Origin: Pseudorhodoferax aquiterrae
Lineage (GTDB): Bacteria; Pseudomonadota; Gammaproteobacteria; Burkholderiales; Burkholderiaceae_C
Assembly: GCF_014652235.1 (NCBI RefSeq)
Contig: NZ_BMYK01000018.1
Span: 70,983-131,463, forward strand
Length of the DNA stretch: 60,481 bases
Direction: 5' to 3'
Shown here: piece after piece, positions 9,071-17,805 of the stretch
Layout of the letters: the number at the start of each line of letters is the position of its first letter
Position numbering within the stretch: the stretch's first letter is position 1
Program-made: the position numbers and the translations under genes
Notes under the pieces: model-generated
What the model was told of the DNA's origin: nothing
Databases searched by the model: none
What the model saw: the letters and a program-made list of their open reading frames with translations, nothing else

Positions 9071-10372
9071 ATGCACGCGCCCCTGAGGCCAGCAACGACG
9101 CCGCTGGTGTGGCAAGTCGGGGCGCTGTGCCGCGCCATTGCTGGGGCGCTGGAGCAGAAGTTCAATCCTGTCGCGGTCCGTGGCGAGATTTCGGGCTTCT
9201 CGCGCGCATCCAGCGGGCATTGCTACTTCCAGATCAAGGATGGGCAAGGCCAGATCCGCTGCGCGATGTTCCGCCGCGCAGCCGCGCTGGTCGATTTTTC
9301 GCCGCGCGATGGCGACCTGGTGGAATTGCGCGGCCGCCTGTCGGTGTACGAGGCGCGCGGCGACCTGCAACTCGTCGTCGAAAGCCTGCAGCGTGCGGGC
9401 GCCGGCGCGCTCATGGAGCAGTTCCTGCGCCTGAAAGCCCGGCTCGAGGCCGAGGGCCTGTTCGACGCCGCGCGCAAGCGGCCGCTGCCGGCGCTGCCGC
9501 GTGGCATCGGCCTCGTGACATCGCCGGGCGCGGCGGCCCTGCACGACGTGGTCACGGCGCTGCGTCGCCGTCTGCCGCATGTGCCGGTGCTGCTGGCGCC
9601 GGCCCTGGTGCAGGGCGCCGACGCGCCGGCCGACCTGGTGCGCGCGCTGCAGCGGCTGTATGCGCATGCCGGCACCGGCGCAGGCCAGCCGATCGATCTG
9701 ATCCTGCTGGTGCGCGGCGGTGGATCGGTCGAAGACCTTTGGGCCTTCAACGACGAGGCGCTGGCGCGCTGCATCGCCCAGAGCCCGGTGCCGCTGGTCA
9801 GCGGCGTGGGCCACGAAACCGACTTCAGCATCGCCGACTTCGTGGCCGACCTGCGGGCACCCACGCCCACGGCAGCGGCGGAGCTCGCGGCGCAGCCGCG
9901 CGAGGTCTGGCTGGCCGTGCTGGACGGCATGGCCACGCGCTTGCACGATGCCGCCATGCGTGCGCTGGACCAACGCGCGCAGCGGCTGGACCAGGCTGCG
10001 GCCCGACTGGGCCGCCCGTCCCAGGGTGCGGGCCGCCAGCGTCTGCACCTGGCCCAGCTCGAGCAACGCCTGCGCCACGGCCTGTCTACGCAGCTGGCGC
10101 AGCGGCGCCACCGGCTCGAGGTGCAGCAGCCGCGGCTGCAGTCCGCCATCCAGGGCCGGGTGCAGCAGGCGCGCCAGGCATTGGCCCATGCGGCACGCGG
10201 ACTCGAGCTGCTGGATCCGCGCGTGGTGCTGCAGCGCGGCTACACCTGGCTCACGGACGCAGCCGGCAGCACCGTCACCAGCGTGGCGCAGTTGCCCGAC
10301 GGCGCGGCCGTGCGCGCTACCCTGGCCGACGGCGAGGCCGATCTGCAGGTGACGAAGACCCATCGCGTTTAA
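9071..10372 (+). CDS. xseA: Exodeoxyribonuclease VII large subunit
   Basis: Large catalytic subunit of the single-strand-specific exonuclease VII. It has 433 residues from the ATG at 9071; an ATG at 9044 would add 9. An N-terminal OB fold (about 15-115, with VRGEISGFSRASSGHCYF) is followed by the nuclease core: GLVTSPGAAALHDV, LVRGGGSVEDLWAFND, and SGVGHETDFSIADFVADLR. A coiled C-terminal region comes next, ending with the short domain PRVVLQRGYTWL. The small subunit xseB is not nearby. Confidence 0.96.
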   Translation: MHAPLRPATTPLVWQVGALCRAIAGALEQKFNPVAVRGEISGFSRASSGHCYFQIKDGQGQIRCAMFRRAAALVDFSPRDGDLVELRGRLSVYEARGDLQLVVESLQRAGAGALMEQFLRLKARLEAEGLFDAARKRPLPALPRGIGLVTSPGAAALHDVVTALRRRLPHVPVLLAPALVQGADAPADLVRALQRLYAHAGTGAGQPIDLILLVRGGGSVEDLWAFNDEALARCIAQSPVPLVSGVGHETDFSIADFVADLRAPTPTAAAELAAQPREVWLAVLDGMATRLHDAAMRALDQRAQRLDQAAARLGRPSQGAGRQRLHLAQLEQRLRHGLSTQLAQRRHRLEVQQPRLQSAIQGRVQQARQALAHAARGLELLDPRVVLQRGYTWLTDAAGSTVTSVAQLPDGAAVRATLADGEADLQVTKTHRV

Positions 10373-10435
10373 TTCCTACAATGCCCCGTCCGACCAGACC
10401 CCATCATTTCTCCAACCCACTCACGAGGAAAAAAC

Positions 10436-11017
10436 ATGGAACACAAGCTGCCTGAACTGCCGTACGCCATCGACGCGCTGGCGCCGCACTACTCCAAGGA
10501 GACCCTGGAGTACCACCACGGCAAGCACCACAACGCCTACGTCGTGAACCTGAACAACCTGCAAAAGGGCACGGAGTTCGAGAACATGACGCTCGAAGAG
10601 ATCGTCAAGAAGTCCAGCGGCGGCATCTACAACAACGCAGCCCAGATCTGGAACCACACCTTCTTTTGGAACTGCATGAAGCCCGCCGGCGGTGGCGAAC
10701 CCAGCGGCAAGCTGGCCGACGCCATCAACGCCAAGTGGGGCAGCTACGCCGCCTTCAAGGAAGCCTTTGTCAAGTCCGCCGTCGGCAACTTCGGCTCGGG
10801 CTGGACCTGGCTGGTCAAGAAGGGCGACGGCTCGGTCGACATCGTCAACACCGGCGCTGCCGGCACGCCGCTGACCACCGCCGACAAGGCGCTGCTGACC
10901 GTCGACGTCTGGGAACACGCCTACTACATCGACTACCGCAACCTGCGTCCCAAGTTCGTAGAGACCTTCCTCGACAAGCTCGTGAACTGGGAATTCGCGC
11001 AAGCCAACTTCGCCTGA
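10436..11017 (+). CDS. sodB: Superoxide dismutase [Fe]
   Basis: Dismutates superoxide in the cytoplasm. The 193 residues carry metal ligands His27, His74 ([11 protein letters not shown]), Asp157 and His161 (DVWEHAYY). The [11 protein letters not shown] and NFGSGWTWL segments are typical of the iron type. The ATG follows GAGGAA at good spacing. A -10-like TACAAT at 10377-10382, just after the xseA stop, may be its promoter, but its -35 is poor. A strong terminator follows, so it is probably monocistronic. Confidence 0.97.
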   Translation: MEHKLPELPYAIDALAPHYSKETLEYHHGKHHNAYVVNLNNLQKGTEFENMTLEEIVKKSSGGIYNNAAQIWNHTFFWNCMKPAGGGEPSGKLADAINAKWGSYAAFKEAFVKSAVGNFGSGWTWLVKKGDGSVDIVNTGAAGTPLTTADKALLTVDVWEHAYYIDYRNLRPKFVETFLDKLVNWEFAQANFA

Positions 11018-11044
11018 GCGCGAGCACCGCGACGGTGCGAACGC

Positions 11045-11072
11045 AAGCCCCGCACCGCGGGGCTTCTTTTTT
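11045..11072 (+). terminator. Rho-independent terminator of sodB
   Basis: A perfect 9-bp stem, AAGCCCCGC / GCGGGGCTT, with a 3-nt loop is followed directly by CTTTTTT. Confidence 0.93.
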
Positions 11073-11108
11073 GCTTGCACGCAGCCATCCAGCCAACGCG
11101 CCTGCACC

Positions 11109-11747
11109 ATGAGCGAACTGCAACCCGCCGACATCTACACCGAACCGCATCCGGTCGACTTCGACACCCTGGCCAACCTGGGGCCGCTGCGCGCCATGGC
11201 CGGCGTCTGGGAGGGCACGCGCGGCCTGGACGTCAAGCCCAAGGCCGAGGGCCCGAAGAAGCAGGCCTATGTGGAGCGCATCAGTCTGCAGCCCATCGAC
11301 CCCGTGACCAACGGGCCGCAGCTGCTGTACGGGCTGCGCTACCACACGCACATCACCAAGCCTGACCAGGTGAAGACCTACCACGAGCAGGTCGGCTACT
11401 GGCTCTGGGAGCCGGCCACCGGGGCCGTGGTGCACACGCTCACGATCCCGCGCGGACAGACCGCGATGGCGGCTGGCACCGCCGCGCCCGACGCAACCCG
11501 CTTCACGCTGCAGTCGACGCAAGGGCACGAACATTGGGGCATCTGCTCGACGCCCTTTCTCGAGACCAACTTCCGCACCGTAGGCTTCACGATCACGGTG
11601 CAGATCCACGAGGACGGCAGCTGGGGCTACGAAGAGGACACGGTGCTCATGATCCGTGGCCAGGACCAGCCCTTCCACCACACCGACCGCAATCTGCTGC
11701 GGCGCGTGGCGGCGCCCACGCCGAACCCGCTCGTGCGGCCGGCATGA
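11109..11747 (+). CDS. Nitrobindin-like heme-binding beta-barrel protein
   Basis: A 212-residue soluble protein. The N-terminal signature GPLRAMAGVWEGTRGLD fits the G-x-W-x-G motif of the nitrobindin/FABP-like family. Alternating beta-strand segments follow (GLRYHTHI, QVGYWLWEP, GWGYEEDTVLMI). Near the C-terminus FHHTDRNLLRRV supplies the histidine expected to bind heme iron. Relatives bind ferric heme and react with NO or peroxynitrite. The role here is inferred. It lies just after the sodB terminator, which may hint at a link to oxidative stress. Confidence 0.78.
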   Translation: MSELQPADIYTEPHPVDFDTLANLGPLRAMAGVWEGTRGLDVKPKAEGPKKQAYVERISLQPIDPVTNGPQLLYGLRYHTHITKPDQVKTYHEQVGYWLWEPATGAVVHTLTIPRGQTAMAAGTAAPDATRFTLQSTQGHEHWGICSTPFLETNFRTVGFTITVQIHEDGSWGYEEDTVLMIRGQDQPFHHTDRNLLRRVAAPTPNPLVRPA

Positions 11748-11751
11748 AGGA

Positions 11752-11910
11752 CTAGATCCTGCCCATCAGCAGCAGGATCACGACGACCAGCACCACCAGG
11801 CCCAGACCGCCGCTCGGGACATAGCCCCAGTTGCGGCTGTGCGGCCACGAGGGCAGCGCACCGATCAGGAGCAGGATCAGCACGATCAGGAGAATCGTCG
11901 AAAGTGTCAT
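11752..11910 (-). CDS. DUF3309-like 52-residue membrane peptide
   Basis: A short gene reading MTLSTILLIVLILLLIG, then ALPSWPHSRNWGYVPSGG, then a second hydrophobic helix ending LLLMGRI. Two transmembrane segments flank a W-P-H-S-R...G-Y-x-P-S-G-G centre, the hallmark of the DUF3309 family. GAGG lies about 8 nt before the ATG at 11910; an in-frame ATG at 11916 sits too close to it. Its stop is only 4 bp from the convergent nitrobindin-like gene. Function is unknown; such peptides are common in proteobacteria and are often missed. Confidence 0.85.
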   Translation of the reverse strand: MTLSTILLIVLILLLIGALPSWPHSRNWGYVPSGGLGLVVLVVVILLLMGRI

Positions 11911-12073
11911 GGCCATCCCTCAGGTTGTTGTGATGGAGCGATCGTCCGCGCGGCCATGGCCGGTGTCGGCAGGTGCCGGGCGCGACAGCCGGTGAGGGTT
12001 TTCCTACGGTGGGCGCCAGCGCTTCTTCCCTAGAGTGCGGCGACTTCCATTGCCCCCGACGAGGAGACAGACC

Positions 12074-13045
12074 ATGACCGATCGCCGCCTGTTCCTGGCC
12101 CGCACCGCGGGCGCTCTGGCCGCCGTGGCCGCGCCCGCCGTGTTGCGCGCCCAGGCCTATCCAAGCCGGCCGATCCGCTACATCTGCCCCTGGCCCGCGG
12201 GCGGCTCCACGGATGCCGTGATCCGCTCGCTGGCCGAGAGCGCCGGCCGCACGCTGGGCACCAGCATCATCGTGGACAACAAGCCCGGCGCCGGCGGCAC
12301 GCTGGGCGCCATCGAACTCGTCAACGCCAAGCCCGACGGCTACACGGTCTCGCAACTGCCGCACGGCGTGTTCCGCATCCCGCACATGCAGAAGGTGTCG
12401 TTCGACGTGCTCAAGGACTTCACCTGGATCGCCTGCCTCACGGGCTACACCTTCGGCCTCGTCGTGCCCGCCAGCTCGCCCATCAAGAGCATCCAGGACT
12501 ACGTGGCCTATGCCAAGGCCAACCCCGGCAAGCTGACCTACGGCCACACGGGCGCGGGCACCAGTCCGCACCTGGCGATGGAGGAGTTCGCGCAACGCGC
12601 CGGCATCCAGCTCGTGAACGTGCCGTTCAAGGGCAATGCCGACAACATGCAGGCCGTGCTCGGCGAGCACGTGATGTCGGCCAGCGACGCCACGGGCTGG
12701 GGCCCGCATGTGGAAGCGGGCAAGTTGCGCCTCTTGGCCACCTACGGCAGCCAGCGCACCAAGCGCTGGCCCCAGGTGCCCACGCTGGACGAACTGGGCT
12801 ACAAGACGGTGTCGGACTCGCCCTTCGGCGTCTGCGGCCCCAAGGGCATGGACCCGGCCGTCGTGCGCGTGCTGCACGACGCCTTCCGCAAGACGCTGGA
12901 CGATCCGGCCGTGCTGGCCACCTTCGACAAGTTCGACCAGACCATCATCTACAAGAACACCGAGGACTACACGCGCTTCGCACGCGAAAGCTACGCGGCC
13001 GAGAAGGCCACGATCGAGCGGCTGGGCCTCGCCGCCAAGAGCTGA
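12074..13045 (+). CDS. Bug-family (TctC-like) periplasmic solute receptor
   Basis: Solute-binding protein of 323 residues from the ATG at 12074, which has GAGGAG 7 nt upstream. The N-terminus, TDRRLFLARTAGALAAV...LRAQA, is a signal peptide with a twin-arginine look. The mature protein shows the family segments YPSRPIRYICPWPAGGSTD and DNKPGAGGTLGA. Bug receptors bind organic acids and related compounds, many without a TctAB partner beside them, as here. Its stop abuts the stop of the convergent aminotransferase. The ligand is unknown. Confidence 0.92.
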   Translation: MTDRRLFLARTAGALAAVAAPAVLRAQAYPSRPIRYICPWPAGGSTDAVIRSLAESAGRTLGTSIIVDNKPGAGGTLGAIELVNAKPDGYTVSQLPHGVFRIPHMQKVSFDVLKDFTWIACLTGYTFGLVVPASSPIKSIQDYVAYAKANPGKLTYGHTGAGTSPHLAMEEFAQRAGIQLVNVPFKGNADNMQAVLGEHVMSASDATGWGPHVEAGKLRLLATYGSQRTKRWPQVPTLDELGYKTVSDSPFGVCGPKGMDPAVVRVLHDAFRKTLDDPAVLATFDKFDQTIIYKNTEDYTRFARESYAAEKATIERLGLAAKS

Positions 13046-14209
13046 TCAGAGCCTGGCCAGCCGGTCCAACGCGGTGCGCAGCGTGGCGTCTTCCTTGGCG
13101 TAGCAAAAGCGCACCACGCGCTGGTCGAAACCGTCGGCGTAGAAGGCCGACAGCGGAATCGCCGCCACGCCGATCTCGGTGGTCAGCCATTGGCAGAACG
13201 CGGCCTCGGGCAGGTCGCTGACGGCCGAGATGTCCACGCACTGGAAGAAGCTGCCTTCGCTGGGCAGCAACTCGAAGCGCGTCCTGGCGAGCCCGGCGCG
13301 GAACAGGTCGCGCTTGGCCTGGTAGAAGCTGGGCAGCGCGAGGTAGCGCTGCGGCTCGGCCATGTAGCGCGCCAGGCCGTGCTGCACGGGCGTGTTGACC
13401 GTGAACACGTTGAACTGGTGCACCTTGCGGAACTCGGCCGTCAAGGCCGCGGGCGCCGCCACCACGCCGACCTTCCAGCCCGTCACGTGGTAGGTCTTGC
13501 CGAAACTGGAGACCACGAAGGCGCGCGCCGCCAGGCCCGGGAAACGCGCCGCGCTCTCGTGCGCGCGGCCGTCGTAGACCATGTGCTCGTAGACCTCGTC
13601 GCTGATCAGGAACACATCGGTGGGCGCCAGCAGTTCCTCGAGCTTGCGCATGTCCTCGGCCGACCAGATCGTCGCGCTGGGGTTGTGCGGCGAGTTGACG
13701 AGGATGGCGCGCGTGCGCGGCGTGATCGCCGCGGCGATCTTGTCGAAGTCCGGCCGGAAGCTGTGCGGCACCAGCGGCACGCGCACGGCCGTGCCGCCCG
13801 CCAGTTCGATGTTGGGGATGTAGCTGTCGTAGCAGGGTTCCAGCACGATGACCTCGTCGCCCGGCCGCACGATCGCCAGGATCGCGGTCAGGATGGCCTG
13901 GGTGGCGCCCGCCGTGATGGTGATCTCGTCGGCCGCGCTGTAGCGCTTGCCGTGCAGGGCTTCGATCTTCGCGCCCACGGCTTCGCGCAGCGCCGGTACG
14001 CCGGCCATGGGCGGGTACTGGTTCAGGCCCTCGCGCATGGCCTGGTCCACGGCATCGACGAGCAGCGCGTCGCAGGCGAAGTCGGGAAAGCCCTGGCCCA
14101 GGTTCACGGCGTTCTTCTCGGCCGCCAGGGCCGACATGACCGTGAAGATGGTGGTGCCGACCTTGGGCAGCTTGCTCTGGATCTGGGGGGTGCGGGGTGC
14201 GGTGGTCAT
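13046..14209 (-). CDS. Class I/II PLP-dependent aminotransferase (YbdL/kynurenine aminotransferase-like)
   Basis: Transfers amino groups using pyridoxal phosphate; relatives act on methionine, phenylalanine or kynurenine. It has 387 residues from the ATG at 14209. Key segments are VNLGQGFPDF near the N-terminus, TAGATQAI, NSPHNPS, SDEVYEHMVYDG and the PLP lysine in SFGKTYHVTGWK. The start at 14209 is preferred; one at 14254 would overlap the cysB-like gene by 23 nt. It lies downstream of the CysB-like regulator on the same strand, which fits sulfur amino-acid metabolism but does not prove it. Confidence 0.9.
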   Translation of the reverse strand: MTTAPRTPQIQSKLPKVGTTIFTVMSALAAEKNAVNLGQGFPDFACDALLVDAVDQAMREGLNQYPPMAGVPALREAVGAKIEALHGKRYSAADEITITAGATQAILTAILAIVRPGDEVIVLEPCYDSYIPNIELAGGTAVRVPLVPHSFRPDFDKIAAAITPRTRAILVNSPHNPSATIWSAEDMRKLEELLAPTDVFLISDEVYEHMVYDGRAHESAARFPGLAARAFVVSSFGKTYHVTGWKVGVVAAPAALTAEFRKVHQFNVFTVNTPVQHGLARYMAEPQRYLALPSFYQAKRDLFRAGLARTRFELLPSEGSFFQCVDISAVSDLPEAAFCQWLTTEIGVAAIPLSAFYADGFDQRVVRFCYAKEDATLRTALDRLARL

Positions 14210-14231
14210 CGGATGAACGCGTGGGGTGGGA

Positions 14232-15173
14232 TCACAGCTCGTAATCGTTGGCATGGCCGGCCATGGCCTTGGCCACCAGGGTGCGGTCCAGCCGGTCGCT
14301 CAGCAACTCGGCGAAGCGGTAGACGAAGTTGCGCAGGTAAGCGCCGCGCTTGAAGGCCACGCGTGCCACGTTCATGCCGAACAGCTGGCCCATGGGGCGC
14401 GCGACGAGGTCGGTGCCCGTGTCGTCGCGCACCGCCATCTCGGCCACGATGCCCAGGCCCAGGCCCAGGCGCACGTAGGTCTTGATCACGTCCGAATCGA
14501 TCGCCTCCAGCGCGATGCGCGGCGTCAGGTGGCGCTGCGCGAAGGCATGGTCCACGCGCGTGCGTCCCGTGAACGAGGGGTGGTAGGTGATGATGGGCTC
14601 GGCCGCGATGTCCTCCAGCGTGAGCCGCTCCTTGGCCGCCAGGGGATGGTCCTTGGGCAGCACCAGCACGTGCTGCCACTCGTAGCAGGGCAGGGTCAGC
14701 AGCTCGGTGTAGCTGGACAGCGATTCGGTCGCGATGCCGATCTCGGCCACCTCGTCGATGAGCATGCGCGCCACCTGGTCGGGCGCGCCCTGGTGCAGGC
14801 TCACGTTGACCTTGGGATAGGCCTCGCGCAGCTTGGCCACGGGCACGGGCAGCACGTAGCGCGCCTGCGTGTGGGTGGTGGCGATGGACAGCGTGCCGCT
14901 GTCCTCGGCGCTGAACTGTTCGCCGATGCGCTTCAGGTTGCCGACCTCGCGCATGATGAGCTCGATGCTGCGCAGCACGTGCTGGCCCGGTTCCGTGATG
15001 CGCTTCAAGCGCTTGCCGTGGCGCGCGAAGATCTCGATGCCGAGTTCTTCTTCGAGTTCGATGATCGCCTTGGAAACCCCGGGCTGGGAAGTGTGCAGGG
15101 CCTTGGCCGCCTCGGTGAGGTTCAGGTTGCGCCGCGCGGCCTCCTGGACGAAACGGAACTGGTGCAAATTCAT
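14232..15173 (-). CDS. cysB: CysB-like LysR regulator of sulfur assimilation
   Basis: A 313-residue LysR-type regulator. The N-terminal helix-turn-helix begins MNLHQFRFVQEAARRNLNL and contains the TSQPGVSKAI recognition helix, as in CysB/Cbl. The effector domain carries TTHTQARYVLP and ITYHPSFTGRTRVD, which resemble CysB. CysB senses N-acetylserine and sulfide and activates sulfate uptake and cysteine genes. The start codon lies inside a large inverted repeat, suggesting autoregulation. The neighbouring cbiX (siroheme for sulfite reductase) supports the assignment. Confidence 0.88.
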   Translation of the reverse strand: MNLHQFRFVQEAARRNLNLTEAAKALHTSQPGVSKAIIELEEELGIEIFARHGKRLKRITEPGQHVLRSIELIMREVGNLKRIGEQFSAEDSGTLSIATTHTQARYVLPVPVAKLREAYPKVNVSLHQGAPDQVARMLIDEVAEIGIATESLSSYTELLTLPCYEWQHVLVLPKDHPLAAKERLTLEDIAAEPIITYHPSFTGRTRVDHAFAQRHLTPRIALEAIDSDVIKTYVRLGLGLGIVAEMAVRDDTGTDLVARPMGQLFGMNVARVAFKRGAYLRNFVYRFAELLSDRLDRTLVAKAMAGHANDYEL

Positions 15174-15205
15174 AATGATTTCGCCTAACGACGAAATTCA
15201 TTATG
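15171..15205. promoter_or_regulatory. Inverted repeat over the cysB start codon
   Basis: CATAATGA-TTTCG (15171-15183) faces CGAAATTCATTATG (15192-15205), an 8-nt-spaced inverted repeat with a single inserted base. The left arm contains the regulator's start codon. The size and the TTCG-N8-CGAA core fit a LysR operator. Autorepression is inferred. Confidence 0.6.
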
Positions 15206-15215
15206 CCGCAATCAT

Positions 15216-15572
15216 CTATAGAACTGCGATGGCTGCGAACAGATCGAGTGCGTCCGGGTGCTCGCCCACTGGCGGCAGCACCAGGATGTTGAGCGCAGGG
15301 CAGCGTGCTTGCAGATCGCGCACCAAAGCGGGGAGGTCCTCGCGCGCGTGGCGCCCCATTCCCAGGAACATGGGCAGCACGCGCAACTCGGTCACGCCCA
15401 GCGCCACGAGCTCGGCGCTGGCACTTGCGAAATCCGGCGTGCACAGCTCGAGGTAGGCGCAGCGCACGGCCGGCGCCCCGGGCCGCGCCGCGATGCGCGC
15501 GGCCACGGCCTCGATGGGCGCACGCCAGGCCGGGTCGCGCGAGCCATGGCCGAACAGCAGCACGCCCTTCAT
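15216..15572 (-). CDS. cbiX: Sirohydrochlorin chelatase, short CbiX type
   Basis: Inserts metal into sirohydrochlorin for siroheme or cobalamin. The 118 residues begin MKGVLLFGHGSRDPAWR, with the catalytic His9, and continue with CAYLELCTPDF and LPMFLGMGRHAREDLP, which carries the second family histidine. The ATG overlaps the lptG stop by 4 nt (ATGA), so it is translated from the lptFG transcript. Confidence 0.92.
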   Translation of the reverse strand: MKGVLLFGHGSRDPAWRAPIEAVAARIAARPGAPAVRCAYLELCTPDFASASAELVALGVTELRVLPMFLGMGRHAREDLPALVRDLQARCPALNILVLPPVGEHPDALDLFAAIAVL

Positions 15573-16669
15573 CGCCGCAGCACCAGCCAGCCGAACGCGC
15601 CGAGCGAGATCGCGCTGTAGATCAGCCCCGGCGCGGCCGCGGTCAGCCACGGCTGCCAGTTCTGCAGGTTGCCGATGTAGCCGAACACGTTGTTGAGCAG
15701 GAAGAAGCTGATGCCGGCCATCACGCCGCCGAACACGTAGCCCGCGATGCCGGTGTTGCGAAAGTGCAGGTAGGCGAAGGGCAGGGCCAGCACCACCATC
15801 ACCACGCAGCTGATCGGGTAGAACACCTTGCGCCAGAACTCGATCTCGAAGCGCTGGGCCGATTGCTGGTTGGCGTTCAGGTGCTGGATGTACTGGAACA
15901 GATCGATGGTGCGCATGCGATCGGGCTTGAGCAACGCGGTGGTGACCATCTCGTAGGTGATGCCGGTGGGCCATTGCAAGCTGGGCAGGCGCTCGCGCTG
16001 AACGCTCGCCTCGTCGCCGGCATGGCGGTAGGTGGTGCGCTGCACGCCCTCCAGTTCCCAGCCCCCGCTGGCGAAGCGGGCGCCTTCGGCCTGCAGGGCC
16101 GAGCGCAGGGTGTTGCGGCCGTCGAACTCGAAGATGCGCACGCCCTGCATCTGGCCGGCCGGCGTCAGCGCGGCCACATTGACGGCATAGGAATGGTCGC
16201 GCTGCCCTTCCTTGAGCCAGGCGCCGGTCTGGCCGATCGTGATGCGGCCCTGGTAGCGTGCCTTGAGCAGCTGCGCCATGCGGTCCGAGGCCGGCGCCAC
16301 ATAGTCCCCCACGGCGAAGGTCAGCAGCACGAAGCCCAGGCCCAGCGCCACCAGCGTGCCGAGCGCGCGCCAAGGCCCCAGGCCGCTCGTGCGCAGAATG
16401 GTGTATTCGGAGCTCTGGGCGAAGCGCGCCATCACGAAGATGGTGCCGATCAGAAGCGTGATGGGCAGCAGCTCGTACAGATGGTTGGGCACCAGCAGCG
16501 TCACGTACAGCAGCGCGTGCGTGAGCTGGTAGCCGGCGGCGCCGTACTTGCCGATGTCCGACAGCTCGTCGACGAAGTCGAAGAAGAAGAACAGCGCCAG
16601 GAAGCCCAGCGTGACGAAGCCCACGGCCGTCAGCTGCTCGCGGTAGATCAGGCGGCGGATGGTTTTCAT
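15569..16669 (-). CDS. lptG: LPS export ABC transporter permease LptG
   Basis: Inner-membrane permease half of the LptB2FG machine that extracts lipopolysaccharide. The 366 residues show three N-terminal and three C-terminal membrane helices around a periplasmic jellyroll domain (about 130-260). The N-terminus is MKTIRRLIYREQL. The cytoplasmic coupling segment FAQSSEYTILRTSGLGP is present. It overlaps lptF upstream and cbiX downstream, each by an ATGA. Confidence 0.95.
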   Translation of the reverse strand: MKTIRRLIYREQLTAVGFVTLGFLALFFFFDFVDELSDIGKYGAAGYQLTHALLYVTLLVPNHLYELLPITLLIGTIFVMARFAQSSEYTILRTSGLGPWRALGTLVALGLGFVLLTFAVGDYVAPASDRMAQLLKARYQGRITIGQTGAWLKEGQRDHSYAVNVAALTPAGQMQGVRIFEFDGRNTLRSALQAEGARFASGGWELEGVQRTTYRHAGDEASVQRERLPSLQWPTGITYEMVTTALLKPDRMRTIDLFQYIQHLNANQQSAQRFEIEFWRKVFYPISCVVMVVLALPFAYLHFRNTGIAGYVFGGVMAGISFFLLNNVFGYIGNLQNWQPWLTAAAPGLIYSAISLGAFGWLVLRR

Positions 16670-17781
16670 GTGGCTTGCGCGGCGTCGGGCAGGGCGCGGC
16701 CGCGGCGCAGCCAGGCCAGCAGGCTGAAGCGGTGGTGCCGCTGCGCCAGCGCCAGCAGCGCCAGCAGCAGCACGCCGCCATGCACGAGCACGACGAAGGT
16801 GGCGAAGCCGACGCGGCCGCTGGCGATCCAGCTCTGCCCTAGGTTGATCAGGTTGTAGTAGGCGACGAAGGCGAACAGCGACAACACGAGATTGCCGCTG
16901 CGCGCCGAGCGCGGGTTGCCGCTGGACAGCACCAGCGACAGCAGCAGGAAGTTGAAGGCCGCGATCGCGAAGCCGATGCGCCATGAGAGCTCGGCCTGGT
17001 TCACGGGCGTGGGCTCGGCCAGCAACGCCATGGTCGACAGCGTGCGCGGGTTCACGCGCTGCGCACCGCCGGTGGTGCTCTCGCCGATGCGCGTGCCGTA
17101 TTCCTGGAACTCGGTGATGCGCAGCGATTCCTTGCCGTTGGTGGTCTCCAGCCGCTGGCCTTCGGTCAGCAGCACGAAGCGGTCGTCACCGCGGATCTCG
17201 GTGCGGGCCGCGCGGGCCGAGGTCACCGATTCCTTGCCCGCATCCTGCGCGGACATGAACACGTTGTTCACGTTCATCGCGTCCGGCGAATCCTTGTCGA
17301 CGAAGAACACGCGGCTGCCATCGGCCGACTCCTGGAACTGGCCCGGCGTCACGCGCTCGACATCGCTGCGCTGCTCGAAGCGCGTGCGCAGTTCCTGGAT
17401 CTGCTGGTTCGACCAGGGCCAGACGATGAGGGCCATGCTGGCCACCACCAACAGCATCGGCCAGGCGAAGCGCAGCAGCGGCACGAACAGCCTGGCCGGG
17501 CCCTGGCCTGCGGTGAACCAGATCACCATCTCGCTGTCGCGGTACATGCGCGAGAGCGTGGCCACGCAGGCCACGAACAGGCTTAGCGTGAGGATGGTGG
17601 GCAGGTGGCCCAGGATGGTGTAGCCCAGCACCTGCAGCACGTCCGAGGGGTTCACACGCCCACGCGAGGCCAGCCGCAAGGTGCTGATCAGCAGCATGGT
17701 CATCACGATGGTGATGAGGGCGACGAAGGTCGCGCCAAAGCCCCTGGCCAGCTCCTTGCGTAGGGAGGAATGGAATAACAT
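16666..17781 (-). CDS. lptF: LPS export ABC transporter permease LptF
   Basis: Partner permease of LptG. The 371 residues begin MLFHSSLRKELARGFGATF, with six predicted membrane helices and a central periplasmic domain. SRMYRDSEMVIWFTAGQG is the coupling helix motif. The gene is divergent from pepA with only 24 bp between start codons, an order shared with many proteobacteria. Confidence 0.96.
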   Translation of the reverse strand: MLFHSSLRKELARGFGATFVALITIVMTMLLISTLRLASRGRVNPSDVLQVLGYTILGHLPTILTLSLFVACVATLSRMYRDSEMVIWFTAGQGPARLFVPLLRFAWPMLLVVASMALIVWPWSNQQIQELRTRFEQRSDVERVTPGQFQESADGSRVFFVDKDSPDAMNVNNVFMSAQDAGKESVTSARAARTEIRGDDRFVLLTEGQRLETTNGKESLRITEFQEYGTRIGESTTGGAQRVNPRTLSTMALLAEPTPVNQAELSWRIGFAIAAFNFLLLSLVLSSGNPRSARSGNLVLSLFAFVAYYNLINLGQSWIASGRVGFATFVVLVHGGVLLLALLALAQRHHRFSLLAWLRRGRALPDAAQAT

Positions 17782-17783
17782 CG

Positions 17784-17802
17784 CCAGCCAAAAAAAGGCT
17801 GG
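17784..17802. promoter_or_regulatory. Inverted repeat filling the lptF-pepA gap
   Basis: CCAGCC-AAAAAAA-GGCTGG is a perfect 6-bp inverted repeat with a 7-nt loop. It takes up most of the 24 bp between the divergent start codons. It ends 3 bp before each start, so both mRNAs, if they include it, carry a hairpin just ahead of the start codon. Confidence 0.5.
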
Positions 17803-17805
17803 ATT

